In this document: positions 11,647 to 18,000 of the stretch, one piece after another
Position numbering within the stretch: position 1 is the first letter of the stretch
Layout: every line of letters begins with the position of its first letter
Assembly: GCA_004431415.1 (NCBI GenBank)
Contig: QPMI01000405.1
Coordinates: 1-35,141 of the forward strand
Direction: 5' to 3'
DNA from: Cyanophora paradoxa
Lineage: Eukaryota > Glaucocystophyceae > Cyanophorales > Cyanophoraceae
DNA: 35,141 bases
Translations under genes and position numbers: made by a program
Notes under the pieces: model-generated
Told to the model about the DNA's origin: nothing
The model's input: the letters and a program-made list of their open reading frames with translations, nothing else
The model's database searches: none

Positions 11647-11930
11647 AAAACGCGGTAATTTGGTGCCGCGGGAATACTGTAAGCAGCTTATTATAAGCTG
11701 CAGCCAAGTTGCTCCATACAGACTGATGATACAGTACCCGGTGACCCCCACAATCATTGAATTACCGCCCCACACAACTTGTGAAACAAGCCTCAAGTTT
11801 TCTAAAACGCGGTAATTTGGTACCGCGGTATTCGGCGCCGCGGCGCGGTTGCGGTTACAATGCGGTATAATTCTAACGCGGTAATTTATGTACGTGTTGC
11901 CGGCGTAACTTGCCGCAGTGCGGTAATTCT
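11647..11930. repeat. Cluster of CGCGGTAATTTGG hairpin repeats
   Basis: Two near-identical 25-mers at 11647-11671 and 11804-11828 (AAAACGCGGTAATTTGGTAC or ..GTGC, then CGCGG), plus partial copies at 11874-11887 and about 11917. The second copy is a hairpin: CGCGGTA, loop ATTTGG, TACCGCG. An inverted pair CTTGAGGCTT / AAGCCTCAAG (about 11530 and 11787) brackets the first interval. Possibly another small inverted-repeat element. Confidence 0.5.
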
Positions 11931-11942
11931 AATTCCCGTGAC

Positions 11943-12003
11943 GGTAGTAGTAGCCTAGGCTCAGTACTACTAGTACTGAGTCAGTACTACTGACTCAGTA
12001 GTG
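11943..12003. repeat. AGTACT/CTAG palindrome patch
   Basis: Overlapping near-palindromes built on CAGTACTACTAGTACTG and TGAGTCAGTACTACTGACTC. They could extrude as a cruciform. No gene nearby. Confidence 0.5.
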
Positions 12004-12059
12004 CGCCTCCCGGAGACTCCGTAGACTGAACCGTAGTCCGGGTTCGTAATAACTTCGTA

Positions 12060-12301
12060 TACTGTAAACGTACTAATATCCGCCAGCACTTTAATTCGAC
12101 AAAACCCGAAAATCCTGTCGAAAATTAGTCCGCCAGCGTCTTGATTTCGACACCCTGCGACTTCGCCATAGAGAGGTCAGCCGCTGGTACCCCTCTCTCC
12201 ATACAAAGGCTTAATTCGCCAGCGTCAAATATTCGACAGCGCGAGGGTCTGGCGAATATAGTCGAAATTAAACGCTGGCGGAAATTCGTACGTTTACAGT
12301 A
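12060..12301. mobile_element. MITE-like element 2 with about 40-bp terminal inverted repeats
   Basis: The left end starts TACTGTAAACGTACTAATAT and the right end, reverse-complemented, starts TACTGTAAACGTACGAATTT. Similarity runs for about 42 bases, to the shared string TTCGAC. Both ends carry TA. The internal unit CGCCAGCGT followed by a TTCGAC-type string recurs several times, so the element is built of subterminal repeats. About 242 bp, no ORF. The TIR is not the same as in element 1. Confidence 0.65.
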
Positions 12302-13254
12302 TGTATTACCGTAGTACCTACTACCGTAGTACTAGGCTACTATTAGTAGTAAACGCTGGTGCCACAGTGCCACTGGGCCAGATCTCTGGTGGCCGTCGCC
12401 GACTTTGCCAAGTTGCACGTGGGATTCTCACGCAAGTTAAGATCTACTGCAGTAGAAGGCCTCGCCGAGTCGCGCGGCTCCCGGAGTCCGAGGCTCGCGC
12501 CGCGGGCCCGCGGCGCCCGGCGGCAAGCTCTAGATCTGCAAATTTCCGAGTTCGGCTGCGGCGTTTTAGATCTCAGAGTTTAGATCTTCTCCAGCGTGTA
12601 CGTAACGATGGCGGCCGTATTGGCTAGCGGCTCCACTGCAAGTGCGTGAATTCGCGCCCGCACTGCGGCGCGTGCGGTCGTCCGACGTTGACGTTCAACG
12701 GCTGTCGCGCCTCGAGATCGTATTCGCGTATACGTAGCGTGTCGTATTTACGCATGCGCACGAGCTGATCATAATTTTCGACCCCCATTGCGCAGCCTAC
12801 CCCGTCAACTGCTACTCGCAGACAGGATGCGCGGGCAGCGCAATGTCGTTCGGGAGTGGAGTATCGAGCGTCAACTGCAGCGGTAGACTGTGCGCCAAGA
12901 ACACATGCAGGGATCTCAGCGGAGCGAAATCCGTCATGTTCAACGGCAGCTGCACGAACCTCTCACTCGACGCCGAGACACAGGCGAGCACCCGATGATC
13001 CGCCGCGGGGCGGGGCGGGGCGGCGCCGGCGCGGGCGCCGGCTCAGCCAGCCGCGGCCGGCCCGTCCACGCGCGCGCGGAGCCGGGCCGGGCCGGCCGCG
13101 GGCATCATGCATATATATGAGGGCCAACAATGGGCCAAACGCGAAAAGTCAACCCCGAGAGCTCGAGACTCGGAAGTGACGCTTGGATTGCGGAGGTTCT
13201 TATAACCTCCGGGTCACAGCTGGGGGGTACCGTAGACGAGGCTGGTGATCACCA

Positions 13255-13332
13255 TGATCGCGACGATCGCGATGACGATTCCGATCACGACGATCGCGAA
13301 AACGAGACGATCGCGACCATTTTCGATCGCGA
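13255..13332. repeat. Iteron-like cluster of CGATCGCGA
   Basis: Copies of (C/T)GATCGCGA lie at 13255-13263, 13264-13272, 13291-13299, 13308-13316 and 13324-13332, all in the same orientation; the GCGATCGC core is itself palindromic. They sit at the left border of the viral element, which encodes two Rep-type candidates. Repeated Rep-binding sites near an origin are usual in rolling-circle replicons, so an origin role is possible but unproven. Simple-sequence drift is the alternative. Confidence 0.5.
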
Positions 13333-13492
13333 TTTCGGGGAGGGGGTCCATTTTGGGCCGGGGTAGAGAAAATAAATGCGAAAAGGCCGAAAAGTGCGTT
13401 TTTCACGCGTGAAATCGATCGAAAACGAGGGTTCGAATCCCGGGTCCGGATTTGGACTTGGGCAAAATCTCGAGTCAAAATGGGAGAAAAAT

Positions 13493-13558
13493 GGGACCTG
13501 GGACTTGGGACTTGGGACTTGGGACTTGGGACTTGGGACTTGGGACTTGGGAAGAGTT
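13493..13558 (+). repeat. (GGGACTT)7 module, copy 1
   Basis: One GGGACCT unit, seven perfect GGGACTT units (13500-13548), then GGGAAGAGTT. The spacing of GGG runs (G3N4) satisfies a G-quadruplex pattern on the plus strand. It lies about 50 bases before the first viral gene. Reading frames through it give the repeating peptide GTWDLGL, which is an artefact of the 7-base period. Confidence 0.9.
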
Positions 13559-13587
13559 GGAATCAGAGTCTAGACTCAAAAGCGGGG

Positions 13588-13600
13588 AAATTTTCGGACG
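13588..13600 (+). promoter_or_regulatory. Viral promoter-like motif
   Basis: AAATTTTCGGACG, 9 bases before the ATG at 13610. Confidence 0.45.
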
Positions 13601-13609
13601 GGGAGAAAA

Positions 13610-14079
13610 ATGTCAGGCAATCTCTATTACGATTTCCCCTTTGAGTTGCATATGGCATTCGAGAGGCTGCGCGAGTTCTGGCGCTGGCACCTCACAGGAC
13701 ATGACATCCCCGACGTAACACCAGAGCCCAACTTACAGGGCGTGCTTGAAGTCATCCGTCAATATCCGCGTCGATTCAATGAATGGATTGAGTTCCACGC
13801 AACGAACCGTTTCCAGAGTCTCCCCGAGGCCATACGCGAAAATTTCGTGAGGCTGGTGGGCCAGGCTACGACAACCCTAACAATCATAGACCACGCCCAG
13901 CTGGCGTGACGCGCGAAGCTCGAAGCGACCGCAGTCTTTTCCGCAGGGAATTGAGAGAGGATAGACGGAGGCTTTCAATGGGGCTCCCGCAGATTGTGAG
14001 GGGGTACAGCCCGGATTACGAGACTTACCAAGAATTGTACGGCTTCGAAAATCCCTTTGAGAGGGTACTACCAGGGTGA
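13610..14079 (+). CDS. Unrecognised viral protein, about 155 aa (one frameshift)
   Basis: The ATG at 13610 opens a 99-residue frame beginning MSGNLYYDFPFELHMAFERL. It is aromatic-rich and helical in look, with no recognised domain. It stops at 13907-13909, but one added base near 13905 carries the frame on as REARSDRSLFRRELREDRR and then through ATG 13978 (MGLPQIVRGYSPDYETYQEL) to TGA 14077-14079. I therefore treat both pieces as one gene; the alternative is two small genes (99 and 33 aa). It follows heptamer array 1 directly and is the leftmost viral gene seen. Confidence 0.5.
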
Positions 14080-14098
14080 GGGGCCAGGGGGGGCCCCT
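14079..14098. terminator. GC-rich hairpin after the first viral gene
   Basis: AGGGGCC, loop AGGGGG, then GGCCCCT, starting at the last base of the stop codon. It may mark a transcript end. No U tract follows. Confidence 0.35.
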
Positions 14099-14419
14099 GA
14101 GGGTGTACCCCCGGCCCGAGACTCGACCTTCGGCGGACGCACTCGGGCGATTTCCGTCAGGCCGGCTCCCTTTTTCTGCCTTCGGCCCAACGCTAAATTT
14201 GGCTTTTTTCAGGCCAGTTGGCAACGTTTTCCGTTGCGAACTAGACCGCGAAAAAAATCGCCCACAAAACCGCGGTCCGCCGCCATTTTGGCTCACTCTT
14301 GAAACGGGTTCGCCGCCTTCTCTCAGCCCAAGGAATCCCCGCCTCTCCGAATTTTCACAAGTCCGCTCTCTCAGTCACCTCACGTTTTGCCTTTGCTGAT
14401 CTCTCTTCCCTTTGCGCAG
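14099..14419. other. Non-coding gap upstream of the charged coiled-coil gene
   Basis: About 320 bases with no supported gene. The last 40 bases before ATG 14420 are pyrimidine-rich and end TTTGCGCAG|ATG, which looks like a 3' splice site. A 5'-UTR intron or a start further upstream is possible. A weak promoter-like string GAATTTTCACAAG lies near 14349. Confidence 0.35.
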
Positions 14420-15474
14420 ATGTCGATTCCCTCTGAGCTTGTCGAGGACCTTGCCAAGGCCCGTGAGATGTGGGCTAAGTCCCGCGATTGGCCTACCCGT
14501 GAAATGGAGAAGCGTGCCCGCAAGCTGGGGTACCTCTACCAAGCTCACAGCGGAGAAGGCTTCCATACCATCAACCTCAACTTTGTATCCACCCTTCTGC
14601 CCAAGTCCAAGCAACCCAAGCCCGAGCCCAAGCCCGAGCCCGTCGACGTGCCCCCCGTCCCCGGCTGGGTCAAGACTCCCACTGGCTGGGGCGACCCCAA
14701 GCTTTTCGCCGAGTCTGCCGCCGAGACGCTCGCCTGGGCCTATCCCCCTCAAGTCTTCACGAATTTCCCCCTCCGTCATCGTCGTCATCTGCCCCTCAGC
14801 CCGTCGCCGAGCCCGCTCCCGAGCCAGTCGATGACGCCGAGTCCGAGGCCTCTGACGCCGAGTCTGACATCAACGACTTTATCGACTTTGACGTGCCGAT
14901 TCCATACGACTCTGAGTCCTCTTCCGACTCTGAAGGCGACAACGAAAACCCGACTCGCAAGCGCCGCATTATCAAGACCAAGTCAATCGTCAAGAAGAAG
15001 TTCATGGAGACCACGTCATTCACCGACAACTCCGAGCGAGTCAAGAATCCCGCCAAGGAACACGAAAAAGACTTGAAGATCGGCGCTGGCATTGCCCGTT
15101 CTCGCGTCACGTCACACTTCAGCAAGCGCCTGACTCAGCACGTCAAGACCATTGAGAAGCGCATCATCGCCAAGCGCGAAATGGCCGAACTCCGGCGCAA
15201 GTTGCGTCACGAGCGCCTTCTTCGTCGCGAGATGACGCTGGCCAAGATTGCCGAGCGCAAGAAGAAGGAGGCAGCGGAACTTAGGGCGCGCGTCGAGGCT
15301 CAGCAGCGGCGCGAGGCAGAGGCGGCAGCGGCCTTGGCGGCGCAGCGCGAGCAGGAGCGGCAGGACTTAGTGCAGGCAGCGCAGGCCCTTCCCCGCATTC
15401 CCCTTAAGTCCGCGCCCGAGGCCCCGATTGACTTGGTTTCCGATGACGATGATTCTGACTTTGAGATGCTGTAA
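14420..15474 (+). CDS. Charged coiled-coil protein, about 351 aa (one frameshift)
   Basis: Starts MSIPSELVEDLAKAREMWAK. Layout: a helical N-terminal 60 residues; a KPEPKPEPVDVPPVPG linker (about 73-88); after one C restored near 14770 a Ser-rich then acidic stretch (DDAESEASDAESDINDFIDF); a basic, NLS-like patch (TRKRRIIKTKSIVKKK, about 187-202); then a long Arg/Lys/Glu coiled coil (about 245-315); and an acidic tail (SDDDDSDFEML) ending at TAA. The mix of acidic and basic low-complexity parts suggests a nuclear or DNA- or scaffold-associated protein. I recognise no family. Confidence 0.7.
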
Positions 15475-15548
15475 ATAGTATTGCGTCATTCCATTGTACA
15501 TACTTGTAAAAATTGGCCGACTATTCAGTTATGACTTGGCGCGATCCT

Positions 15549-15650
15549 GGGACTTGGGACTTGGGACTTGGGACTTGGGACTTGGGACTTGGGACTTGGG
15601 AAGAGTTAGACTCAGGGTCTGGGCCCAGACTTTCTCTGGATCTGAGAGTT
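15549..15650 (+). repeat. (GGGACTT)7 module, copy 2
   Basis: Seven perfect units (15549-15597), then GGGAAGAGTT and GGGCCCAGACTTTCTC. Same unit number and same 3' neighbour GGGAAGAGTT as copy 1. G-quadruplex pattern on the plus strand. Confidence 0.9.
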
Positions 15651-15984
15651 TGCCGTGCCAAGTCCCTAACCACCGGGCAGACTTAGAAAGGGGTACGGAA
15701 ATTTGGATACGACGTTTCTGGTGACATTCCAGGTGAGATTTCAAGCGAGGTAGAGTCTGAACTGGTGTACGACTTGTAGCATGATACTGGACATGAAAGC
15801 TCACGAGAGTATGCAACCGAAAAAGGATGTGAAGAGGGGTAGGAGTATTCGTGCGAGATGTCGAGAGAAGGAGGGTACGAGATGGGATACGAGTAAAAAA
15901 GACTACGAGTAAAAAAGAGTACGAGGGGTGGTAGGAGTAAAAAAGTCGGTAGAAAAACTCACCTGACTTGTCTGACAAATTTCT

Positions 15985-16065
15985 GATCCTGGAGAAAGTC
16001 TGGGCCGGGACCTGGGTTTCAACTCTTCCCAAGTCCCAAGTCCCAAGTCCCAAGTCCCAAGTCCC
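15985..16065 (-). repeat. (GGGACTT)5 module, copy 3, inverted
   Basis: On the minus strand: five units (16065-16031), then GGGAAGAGTT (16030-16021) and GGCCCAGACTTTCTCC, the same order as copy 2. Copies 2 and 3 therefore form an inverted pair with about 340 bases between them. Copy 3 ends only a few bases before the HNH gene's promoter-like motif. Confidence 0.88.
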
Positions 16066-16067
16066 AG

Positions 16068-16080
16068 GTTTTTCTGAACC
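16068..16080 (+). promoter_or_regulatory. Viral promoter-like motif before HNH gene
   Basis: TTTTTCTGAACC, 9 bases before ATG 16090. Confidence 0.5.
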
Positions 16081-16089
16081 TAGGGCAAA

Positions 16090-16455
16090 ATGGCCCTGCT
16101 CCGGTGCACCGACTCGCAAGACGTCGCCTACAACGTCCTGGTCAACTCGGACGTACCCCCGAGTGCCTTGGAGTTTCCCTGGAGAGTGGACAGGGACAGG
16201 GTGAGCAAGACGTTTGGAGGGCGCAAGCACTACCTCTCCCAACTGATCCTCGGGAAGTCGCCACGTGGACGCTACGTGGAACACATCAACGGCAACCCGC
16301 TGGACTACAGGAGGGAGAACCTGCGCTGGGCATCAATGTCGGATATTCGCAAGAAGAGGAGGGGGTACGCCAATTTACAGGAGAAGAGCGAGGAGATTCG
16401 GGAGATGATGGAGGCGGCACAGGCGCTAATGCAGCTTAGCCAGTCTAGACGCTAG
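16090..16455 (+). CDS. HNH homing-type endonuclease, 121 aa
   Basis: Intact frame. The C-terminal half has the string VEHINGNPLDYRRENLRW (about residues 58-75), the HNH_3 signature H-x-N-G-x-x-x-D-x-R-x-x-N-L-R. The paired His/Asn bind the metal and cleave DNA. A WRVDR..FGGRKHYLSQLILG strand-helix lead-in precedes it, as in phage and NCLDV HNH proteins. There is no separate DNA-binding repeat, so it is short for the family. Its TAG (16453-16455) overlaps the stop of the convergent minus gene by 11 bases. Role: probably a selfish or genome-competition nuclease rather than a structural gene. Confidence 0.85.
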   Translation: MALLRCTDSQDVAYNVLVNSDVPPSALEFPWRVDRDRVSKTFGGRKHYLSQLILGKSPRGRYVEHINGNPLDYRRENLRWASMSDIRKKRRGYANLQEKSEEIREMMEAAQALMQLSQSRR

Positions 16456-17257
16456 TGGTGTGAATCTTGGTGTCGTACTCGCGACCAACCGTTTCCCAGG
16501 CCACGTAAACTTCGGCTCCGGCGCCTGGCGCTGTCGAGTTGGTAGTCGCAGTCGTGTAGTCCGCCTCTGCCTCAATTAGTTCGGCCATGAGGGTAGAGCC
16601 CACGACCATTCCAGAGGTAGGCATTCCGGCGATGTTGTTGTACAATTTGAAAGTGAATTTCGTGAAGAGGAGCCGGGGCCAGACCTGGGTACGGGGATTC
16701 GAGGCGCCGTATGAATAATCGGTACCCGAGGCGCCGCCCGTGGTGGCATTCGTCATCATCTCCTTTGCGGTCATCTTCCAGAGGTTGTACATCTCAAAGG
16801 GAACGGCCTGCGTGGTCTTGTGTGTGGCATCGATGAGGGCGCCATCTAAATGCGTTTTGATGTTCGGATTCGCACCATTCCCGAATTTGCGAGTGAGGGC
16901 GGTGTTAGCGGTGAACTTGAGTTCGAGCACGCGAATGGCGGGCCGATCAGGCACAGAGGGCTCTATCTTTTTCAGGAGGCCCGAGAGCCAGAGCGCCTCC
17001 GCCTCATCCGCGCTCACGCCCGAGTCGATGTCAAAGTACACGTACACGGAGCAGGAGGCGGGATTCTCGAAATCGTTGGAGGTGACGCGCAACATGACGG
17101 GATTCTGGACCCTCACGGTGAGCGGGGTGGCGTAGTTTCCGTCCCACTCCACCTTGTCCGTCCCTGCGTTGGCCACGTTCCCAGCGTTGCCGTAGAAATC
17201 GGGGACGATCGAGCCGGCAGACACGGTCTTCACGATGGTGGCCGAGGTGGTCGGCAT
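16445..17257 (-). CDS. Beta-rich virion protein candidate, 270 aa; paralogue of the next gene
   Basis: Intact. Rich in Thr, Val and Asn with short beta-like segments (LTVRVQNPVMLRVTSNDF, RVLELKFTANTAL, LLFTKFTFKLYN). It shares an order of blocks with the gene at 17281-17961: a VQNPV(M/V) string, then (S)GL(L/V)KK, then a RxLE(L/V)KF string, then LLFTKF or VLFTKF, and a C-terminal ACxEL/AELxE segment. No signal peptide or membrane segment. Family unknown. A capsid, minor capsid or penton role is inferred from the composition, the virion-gene neighbourhood and the lack of another capsid candidate in view. Confidence 0.6.
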   Translation of the reverse strand: MPTTSATIVKTVSAGSIVPDFYGNAGNVANAGTDKVEWDGNYATPLTVRVQNPVMLRVTSNDFENPASCSVYVYFDIDSGVSADEAEALWLSGLLKKIEPSVPDRPAIRVLELKFTANTALTRKFGNGANPNIKTHLDGALIDATHKTTQAVPFEMYNLWKMTAKEMMTNATTGGASGTDYSYGASNPRTQVWPRLLFTKFTFKLYNNIAGMPTSGMVVGSTLMAELIEAEADYTTATTNSTAPGAGAEVYVAWETVGREYDTKIHTTSV

Positions 17258-17262
17258 TTTGC

Positions 17263-17283
17263 GACCTCAAATGAGAAAGATTA
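17263..17283 (-). promoter_or_regulatory. Weak promoter-like motif
   Basis: GATAATCTTTCTCATTTGAGG read on the minus strand before ATG 17257; a diverged copy that overlaps the stop of the upstream gene at 17281. Confidence 0.3.
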
Positions 17284-17961
17284 TCCGTGAAAGAGGGTGA
17301 TGTCGCCACCGATGTTCATGACGCGGGCCCCAGGCACAGAGTCAGCGTCGGTGCCGTACGCGTAGGAAATCGAGCACTCACGCAGCTCCGCGCAGAGGCT
17401 GGCGCCCGTGCTGAAGTGGGGCTGGTCGGCGGCGTAGGAGAGGGGGAAGACCTGGAACCTGAAAAAGGTGAAGGGGAAGCGGGGTAGAGTCGAGCCGCGT
17501 GGGTTGCCGCCCGTGTAGAGGGCCCCCAGGGTCGCGGGACTTGGATTGAATTTCGTGAAGAGCACGTCGCCCTTGAGCGTACCCCTCATCTGGTAAGTTC
17601 CCGTACCCGGAAGATTCGAAGAACTGGGGTACCGGTTCACGGTGGGGCCGTACCCCGTCTCCCTGAACTTGACCTCGAGACAGCGCAAGACGTTGGCAGT
17701 GGCCGTGGCAGGTGCCACCTTTTTCACGAGTCCTGATTCGTGCAGCAGCTCGATAACCTCTGCGCTGAGGCTCAGAGGGTCGAAGAAGAGCTGGTAGGAA
17801 TAAATCTTGGGCGTGGCGTAGGCGTTCTGAACGACCTGAATCACGACGGGATTCTGCAGAAAGACGTCGACGTAACTGCCGGAGGGTATGCGTGCGAAAT
17901 CCTTGGTGTTGTTGCCAACGTCAAGTGAGCCGCTGAGGGTCTGGTACCAGTTGGAAGTCAT
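17281..17961 (-). CDS. Beta-rich virion protein candidate, 226 aa; paralogue of the previous gene
   Basis: Intact. Starts MTSNWYQTLSGSLDVGNNTK. It aligns block by block with the 270-aa neighbour: VFLQNPVVIQVV, HESGLVKKVAP, RCLEVKFRET, VLFTKFNPSP and SLCAELRECSISY. It is shorter mainly in the middle. Separated from its partner by 23 bases on the same strand. The pair may form a hetero-oligomer. Whether the fold is a jelly roll cannot be judged by eye. Confidence 0.6.
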   Translation of the reverse strand: MTSNWYQTLSGSLDVGNNTKDFARIPSGSYVDVFLQNPVVIQVVQNAYATPKIYSYQLFFDPLSLSAEVIELLHESGLVKKVAPATATANVLRCLEVKFRETGYGPTVNRYPSSSNLPGTGTYQMRGTLKGDVLFTKFNPSPATLGALYTGGNPRGSTLPRFPFTFFRFQVFPLSYAADQPHFSTGASLCAELRECSISYAYGTDADSVPGARVMNIGGDITLFHG

Positions 17962-17970
17962 TTACCCCGG

Positions 17971-17990
17971 GGCAGATATTTTTTCGGATC
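17971..17990. promoter_or_regulatory. Two-way promoter-like motif
   Basis: GATATTTTTTCGGATC on the plus strand precedes the fibre gene (18001); AAAAAATATCTGCCCC on the minus strand precedes the gene starting at 17961. The whole intergenic gap is 39 bases. Confidence 0.45.
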
Positions 17991-18000
17991 GTAGAGGAAA

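Larger units (their letters stand above)
10540..13250. other. 2.7 kb non-coding, repeat-rich host DNA
   Basis: No gene is supported. It contains two inverted-repeat elements (10873-11136 and 12060-12301), a family of short hairpins built on CGCGGTAATTTGGTACCGCG (11647-11930), a palindromic AGTACT-rich patch (11943-12003) and GC-rich low-complexity DNA (12990-13110). This is the accessory-looking border zone between the host genes and the viral element. Confidence 0.6.
15478..16089. other. 612-bp non-coding interval between two inverted heptamer modules
   Basis: Carries heptamer modules 2 and 3 in opposite orientation and, between them, three copies of a (T)A(C/G)GAGTAAAAAAG string (about 15887, 15905, 15936). 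The minus-strand open frame across it exists only because of the repeats and is not taken as a gene. Confidence 0.6.

Noticed and set aside
11578-11815. Short frames on both strands around the hairpin cluster
   Set aside because: Overlapping frames of 60-70 residues in repeat DNA with no upstream signal or recognisable content.
13425-13455. tRNA T-arm lookalike GGGTTCGAATCCC
   Set aside because: The stem has only three pairs and no matching acceptor or anticodon arm lies upstream.
13493-16065. CRISPR array or telomere from the GGGACTT repeats
   Set aside because: Units are contiguous with no unique spacers, and the arrays are short, internal and in both orientations.
15529-16284. Minus-strand 251-residue frame across the heptamer zone, with GTWDLGL repeats
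   Set aside because: The repeating peptide comes from a 7-base DNA period read through three frames; the rest has no protein-like pattern and overlaps the HNH gene.
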